Below, one piece after another: positions 58,746 to 64,000 of a DNA stretch of 64,000 nt. This DNA comes from Phoenix dactylifera. Its lineage: Eukaryota; Streptophyta; Magnoliopsida; Arecales; Arecaceae. Position 1 is the stretch's first letter. Each line of letters opens with the position of its first letter. The position numbers and the translations under genes were made by a program. A model generated the notes under the pieces. That model made no database searches, was not told the origin of the DNA, and was given only the letters and a program-made list of their open reading frames with translations. Location: positions 10,672,480 to 10,736,479 of the forward strand of contig NC_052404.1 of the NCBI RefSeq assembly GCF_009389715.1. The letters are read 5' to 3'.

Positions 58746-60118
58746 ATATAGGGTGTTGATCGGTCCCTTTATAGTAAATGACTCGGCGTCACGGAAGGAT
58801 CCGGCGGTAGAATCCAACACGAAAGCCGTGAGGAAGGATGGAAGAGTGAGAGGTCGGAAGAGGTTTCGTTTCTTTCTTCTCCTGGGAGGACAACCGTTGG
58901 CTTGGCTTCTGAGCTCTCTGGGAACGCTTTATCGGGACAAGTGTTTGATGACCGCCTCCGCGTGACAGTAGACCTGGTCCAACTAATAAATTTTTTTAAT
59001 AAAATAAATGTGACGTGGCAGGAAAATACGTTATGTAGGGATAGTGTAATTAGGTGGGGATGTTTAGCTACATTAATTCTACTGTTTTTGATGTCTTTAT
59101 GTATATTGGAATAGATTAAGATTATAATGGAATTAGGGAGGTTGGTTTTCTTAGGCGGTTCCAAGCTTACGGTTTTCCGTAAGAAAGGTGGTGGAGGGAG
59201 AATCTAGTGGGTGGAAATTTGGACGTGGGAAGAGCGCTGTTAGTTATGCGTAGATGAGCCAGAACTACCAAATAGCTTACAAGAGAGGGAGGATATATAG
59301 GGGAGGGTGGGGGTGTTGGTCAAACTTAATCCCCTCCCGTGTTAAGTGTTCTTTAATTAATTTAAGCTTCTCCTTCTTCTCCATGCTAATTTATAGTTTA
59401 CTAGTTTACATTTGATCCTTGTGTCAAGTTGCTATCCACAAATCTTGTGTTGCCTTTCAACTTTGTATATCTTGGCAGCTTCAATTTGATTGGTAGTTAT
59501 ATACTCCTTAAGTACGAACCTGAAACTAATTTGATGTAAAGTTAGTCGCTTCCCTGATAGATACAACCATTGATACATATTGATGGTTGTGGTCCATGTA
59601 AATGAAGCACCTGATCCTATGTACGTCAATAAAACATTGAATGTACTTTTTTAACATTACATTGGATATAGTGAACATAAATCATATATATCACTGGTAA
59701 TAAGCACATTAAGTCCATCAAGTTTTACTTCTCTTGTATTTTGAGGGACCACTTTATTTGTAATTGTGATGTGCACGTTCTGATAAGTTCTTCGAGTTCA
59801 TATATACTTGGTGGAATAATAAACTGCACCTTAAAAACTTTCTTGCGACGTGCATATGTTGAAACCCATTAAATGAAGTTCCTGTAGGCCAACAAGCTAG
59901 AGTTGGTTGGTCTGGTCCACTTGGATATACAGTAACACCATCCCTCAACTCAACAATCTACAGTTAGTATGATAAATATCTTCATTTCATGCAATGAGGA
60001 TCGGTGCATGGCATGGAAATGTTGAAACGGCATGGATTTCTGTAATTCTACCTTGCTAGAAGCTTCAGCGTTGTCCTGAACAAATAAGCTGAAGGAAGAC
60101 TTGATTGTGCCATGAAGA
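58746..60118. other. Upstream region of the ABCG transporter and spacer
   Basis: On the minus strand a CTATATATCC (59300-59291) is a possible TATA box about 545 bases from the ATG. A closer TATATATG overlaps the start codon itself. Beyond about 59320 no feature is supported. Confidence 0.35.
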
Positions 60119-60259
60119 ATGCCAATATCGGCCTCCCTTTGCCTCCCTTCTCTCAAAGCTTTCGAATTCGCGATCTCCATCCATCCTCACCTTAATGTCT
60201 CTCTTTCCACTATAAAACCCCTAGAGCCCGTCTTCTCCTCTCCCTCGCTCCCGAGAACA

Positions 60260-63200
60260 ATGGTACGGCTTCTTCTCGAGAGGCTTCAACTCCACATTGA
60301 CCCCCTCCCCGACGAGCGGCGCCGCGCTCGAGCCCTGGCCTCCGCTAGAGCTCTGATCGCCAACCCCAACTCCTCCGACTCCACCCGTCGCGGGGAGGTT
60401 TATATGAAAAGCTGCATCTTGCTAACTGTTCTTTTTTACTCTAGCTACAGACAATTGCCTGCAAACCATTGAAGATGCTTGCAACTTTTTCTATCCAGTT
60501 GGCTGACATTAATGCTTTAAACTTATTAATGGACATGTTGAATGATGATGCAGAGGCTGTGCTGTTGCAGACTTTGCAAGCACTAGTTCATCTGGCAACA
60601 TACGATCGTCTGATGGTGCAGGAAAAACACATACACATGGTATGCACTTGGCAATAAATCATCTGCGAGTTTTAGAGCCAATATTATTATATGCCAACCT
60701 TAAGCAGTCAGGGTCTCGGCATTAAGCTGCTCTTTCTTTCTTGTTAAGTCATTTTATTGTTAATTTTTGTTACTATTATTGTTATTTTTTTTTTAAATTT
60801 TGTTACTATCATAAAAAAACTGAAAAGCAGTAAGCTTTTCAGTTTTTTATAATACAGCAATTTTTGAACAACTAAAACTGCCCCAAATCTTTCTTTCTGT
60901 GTGCTTATAAATATTCCTTCACCTCTATTTCAGGAAGAAGATGCTTTCTTTGTCTTGTTTTTTATTGGTAAGAACCATGGAAATTTCTTCGCGCAAGAGG
61001 TACACCTTTATCTCTTTTATGACATAATCCGAAGCAATATGTATAATTTAAGAATAGATAAGTATTGTATATAATTTTCTTTTTGTAGCTAATGATAAAA
61101 CCTTCCCATTGAGTCCTTGGACTGAGTAGACTGAGTATAGATGTTTTGTTTTGGTTGTAAATGTAGAATGGGAAAGTTGCAAGAAAGTTCCATTTGTGAT
61201 GGAAAGAAGGAAGGATAACTAATGGTGGAAAACATCCTACAAAAATTTTAACTCCTCTCGACCTTGTACTTAGAAAGTTTCGCTACTTTGTTAGTAATAA
61301 ACTTGAAACATGATTAAATGGTATTTTCTTTAATTAGAGGAAAGATCATCGGTTTTGCCAAGTTTGTCCATAATTGTCCAAGATATAGTTTGGAACTATC
61401 TTCTAGTATGAGATCATGGCTTAGGCAGTTAAGCTATAAACAAAGTCCATATTTAGTGCATATCGAGATTTGAAAACTTGGTCTTTTTGATTTTGGTTCG
61501 AGAGTAAAATGAAAGGTTGAAGTAGCTGTGACAGTGTGGCAGGATGCCCCCACTTTCTTTTACAGCTCGTGGCTTACTCAATAACTTAAAATTATTATTT
61601 GTGTAAGGGCAAAATATTATGTTTTAACAAAAGATCAGTCACTATTTTATAGTGCAATATGTTATTTGATGATGCTCTAACTTACGTGATGTATGAGGAA
61701 TCTCTAGTCACGAACTAGTATCTTCCTATCATGCATCAAGTGACAGTGACTATAGACTTCTGAACCACTAGACAACAAATGTCAGTTACTGAGCTCATAA
61801 AGTCACACTTAATAAGTCAGAGGATCCAAAAAAACCATATCCTGTATGGTGGGTCACTATGGTATTGGTCATAGTTCTTATTGCCATTTGGTGTGGACTA
61901 AAGTCATATTTTTTATTTTTTGTTATTATGGTTGCAACTTGTCATGTCATCTTTGGGTGAATGTCTCTCTGCTCGTGCTTGTTGATTATTGATCATACAA
62001 AATGGAACTCTTCGAAGCTTTTGCAGGATCTTTGTGTAAGGCCTTGTAATTACAATTCTTACATGTGCTTTCTTGGAATATTGTTATCCAATGATCTTCC
62101 CTATATTTATTTGGCAAGGCATTTGTCAAATTTGCTAATGGTTCCCTATTTGCTTTTTGCCTTCTGCAGATATTACCATCCTGCGGAGAACTGAGGTTGA
62201 TTCATCATCTATCTCACACGAGGTCACGAGCAGCTTATTTGTAGTATACCAGTGGTAATATTTTCTTATGCAATTTCATTAGTTGAAAGGATCAGTTGCT
62301 CTTTGGGAAATGCTATAAACAGAGATTCACTCTAGGCCTATTTGTGCCATCACAGTGAGATACCTTTTTCAGATACAGCACTTAAGTCTGAAGATGCTGA
62401 CTGAATACGCGATTTTTGGCCATTTCACAATGCAATATTGGAAGTAAAAGTTAAGGGAAATAAGGAAAATTATGTTGAACCTGAATGAGATATCAACACT
62501 CCTTGAATGATCTCAGAAAGGCCTGTAACAGACAGATGAAGAGTTAATGCAATCCATAAAGCCTATTTTGAAAAATGGTTGCAAAAACCTGGTCTCTGAT
62601 AAAGTCACATAGTGCACATGAAATGCAAAGGACATTAAGGTCTCAAACTATCTATTTTACTGCACATCTAAAAAATTAGTCTTTTTTATTAAAATAATAT
62701 TTTTGAACAATATTTCTAGGATATTTATGTGTGCTTTAATTTTTGTTGCGTGTGGAAATTGCAAGGAGGAACTGGAAATGATTGCTTGGAATGTTGATGT
62801 GTCTTTCAGTGCGTTCTTGGACTTCACATCACTCTCTGTTCAAATAATCCAGCTGGTTGCTGAAACATGGGAGAAACTGCCACCAAAAAAGTCATAAAAT
62901 GTTGGTAAAAGGGCTCTGGAATTCACTTGAAAATCAGTCATCACTTCAAAGAATGAGATATGGCTTTCCAGGGTCTTGTAGAGAGGTCGAATGCCATAGT
63001 ATAGAGTTAACCTTGCTTGGTTTTGTATTTAGACTGTGTAAGGTTGGAGCATGCTCCATCTTTATGTTGAAGAAGCTGCATGCTGTAATTTCTCTTGCAG
63101 AATTTCTTTGTGAAGAACGATTTCTAAACTCTCCGGGTTTGCCAAAGAACTATTAAGGTTATGTGCTGAGAGGGGAACAAGCGAAACTTCTCAGCCTTTT

Positions 63201-63666
63201 CCTGTTGATAAGTTACTTGAGTTCTTCAACCTTGAACAGGTGCCATTGACTGGAAGTTAGATGCGTAAAAGCAGAACTGTGCGTTCTTGGTAACGATTCT
63301 GAGAATTGTTTGCCCTTTGTTTCTGGATTGCCTGTGGGTTTCACATTCCAGATAACTTTGCACAGCATTTCTAACAGTGACAGGTTGTGGCTCCGAATTG
63401 CTGTTGGTGTATCTGTCCAGTATGTCTTTCTGGACTTAATGCCAATTCATCAGCAGTCATGAAGAGAGAAACTTTGCTGCTAATACTCCATTTTATGCTA
63501 CTACGCCCATTGCTGCTTTTTTTACTGAGGGCTTGCATAGTTATGGAATGACCGTCTGAAAATGTCAATGATCAGAAGAAAGATCAAACAGGGCTGAAGG
63601 ATAATATATATTTTTCTAGTTTGCGAGGAAAATGGTGTTTATTTGGTTAAAATTGATTACAGATAA
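60260..63666 (+). pseudogene. Intron-bearing pseudogene of INTS7/SIEL (Integrator subunit 7-like ARM-repeat protein)
   Basis: Three 5' exons are intact and joined in phase 0: 60260-60397 (MVRLLLERLQLHIDPLP), 60445-60639 (with ALNLLMDMLNDDAEAVLLQT and YDRLMVQEKHIHM) and 60934-60999 (FFVLFFIGKNHGNFFAQE). These match the ARM-repeat part of plant SIEL/Integrator 7, but the segment normally between the second and third is missing, as are other exons. The 3' half survives as pieces in shifting frames: CKEELEMIAWNVD (62777), LLGFVFRLCKVGACSIFMLK (63016), FAKELLRLCAERGTSE (63143), GNDSENCLPFVSGLPVGFTF (63291) and RLWLRIAVGVSVQYVFLDL (63381), with a TGA near 63550 and frameshifts. SIEL normally acts in SHORT-ROOT movement and Integrator in snRNA processing. 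This copy cannot make the full protein; a short product from the first exons cannot be excluded. Confidence 0.65.
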
Positions 63667-64000
63667 ATATGAATACAGACGGTTTATACAACTTCTCTGA
63701 ATTCACATGAGGGAATGAATGAATAACAAATTGCCTTTGGTTTTCCATCGGCTGCAGCAACTTGTCTGTGAATTGGGGCATCTAAATATGAACTTGTACA
63801 GGATGAGACCTGATTGAATGTTGAACAATAAATCAACATCTGCATGCATTATGTATTTTTGTCACAATTGTAGCACTGTTGTCACAATTGTAGCTGGCTA
63901 TTCATGAGGTTTTACTTGGACTGCTGGTGATCAAGAAGAATCTTGTTAACTGAAGTTGTTGATTTTCCTGCCTGTCAAGATTAACATTGTTGGGAGTCAG
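63667..64000. other. Right-edge sequence, no gene seen
   Basis: AT-rich sequence following the INTS7/SIEL relic, possibly its former 3' untranslated region. A short GTCACAATTGTAGC repeat occurs twice near 63860-63893. Confidence 0.4.

Overview
This window is nuclear DNA from a flowering plant, most likely a monocot and probably a palm. The genes have introns with GT-AG borders. The WOX3-type homeobox protein starts MPQ as in monocots. Spacers are long and AT-rich, with TIR elements, LTR and LINE remnants and patches rich in GGTAC/GGTATGG. The palm assignment is an inference; nothing in the window proves a species.

I find seven protein-coding genes that look intact. From left to right they are: an NFRKB/INO80G-type chromatin protein (8847-12947, minus); a WOX3-like homeobox gene (22146-23071, plus, two exons); a predicted mitochondrial RRM-like protein (29166-33754, minus, six exons that join in frame to 218 residues); a proline/glycine-rich 'glycine-rich protein A3' type gene (36538-37627, minus, two coding exons plus a probable leader exon near 42.6 kb); a NETWORKED-2/KIP1-type actin-binding protein (45817-49546, minus, two exons joined by an apparent GC-AG intron); histone H4 (51744-52055, plus, with a leader intron); and a half-size ABCG transporter (56499-58745, minus, intronless). 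At the right edge (60260-63666, plus) lies a decayed copy of an INTS7/SIEL ARM-repeat gene. It keeps three spliceable 5' exons, but its 3' half is broken.

The rest is spacer and transposon debris. Several pieces can be delimited exactly: a 563-bp hAT-like element (1880-2442) with an 8-bp target duplication inside an older tandem duplication; a 1.8-kb solo LTR (13893-15687) with a 5-bp target duplication; and an 891-bp aberrant copia-like insertion (18102-18992). The aberrant insertion has a 5' LTR, primer-binding site and dead gag, and ends in an inverted copy of its own LTR start, again with a perfect 5-bp target duplication. Three LINE 3' ends with dead RNase H domains (16.3, 35.2 and 50.3 kb), a 173-bp MITE (24157-24329) and a DUF1191 gene relic (25770-25994) add to this.

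The genes do not form a pathway. They are unrelated housekeeping and developmental genes, as expected in a plant chromosome arm. I found no operon, CRISPR array or defence system. The most unusual structures are the palindromic-ended copia insertion, the intron-bearing INTS7/SIEL relic, and the non-canonical splice donor in the NET2 gene.
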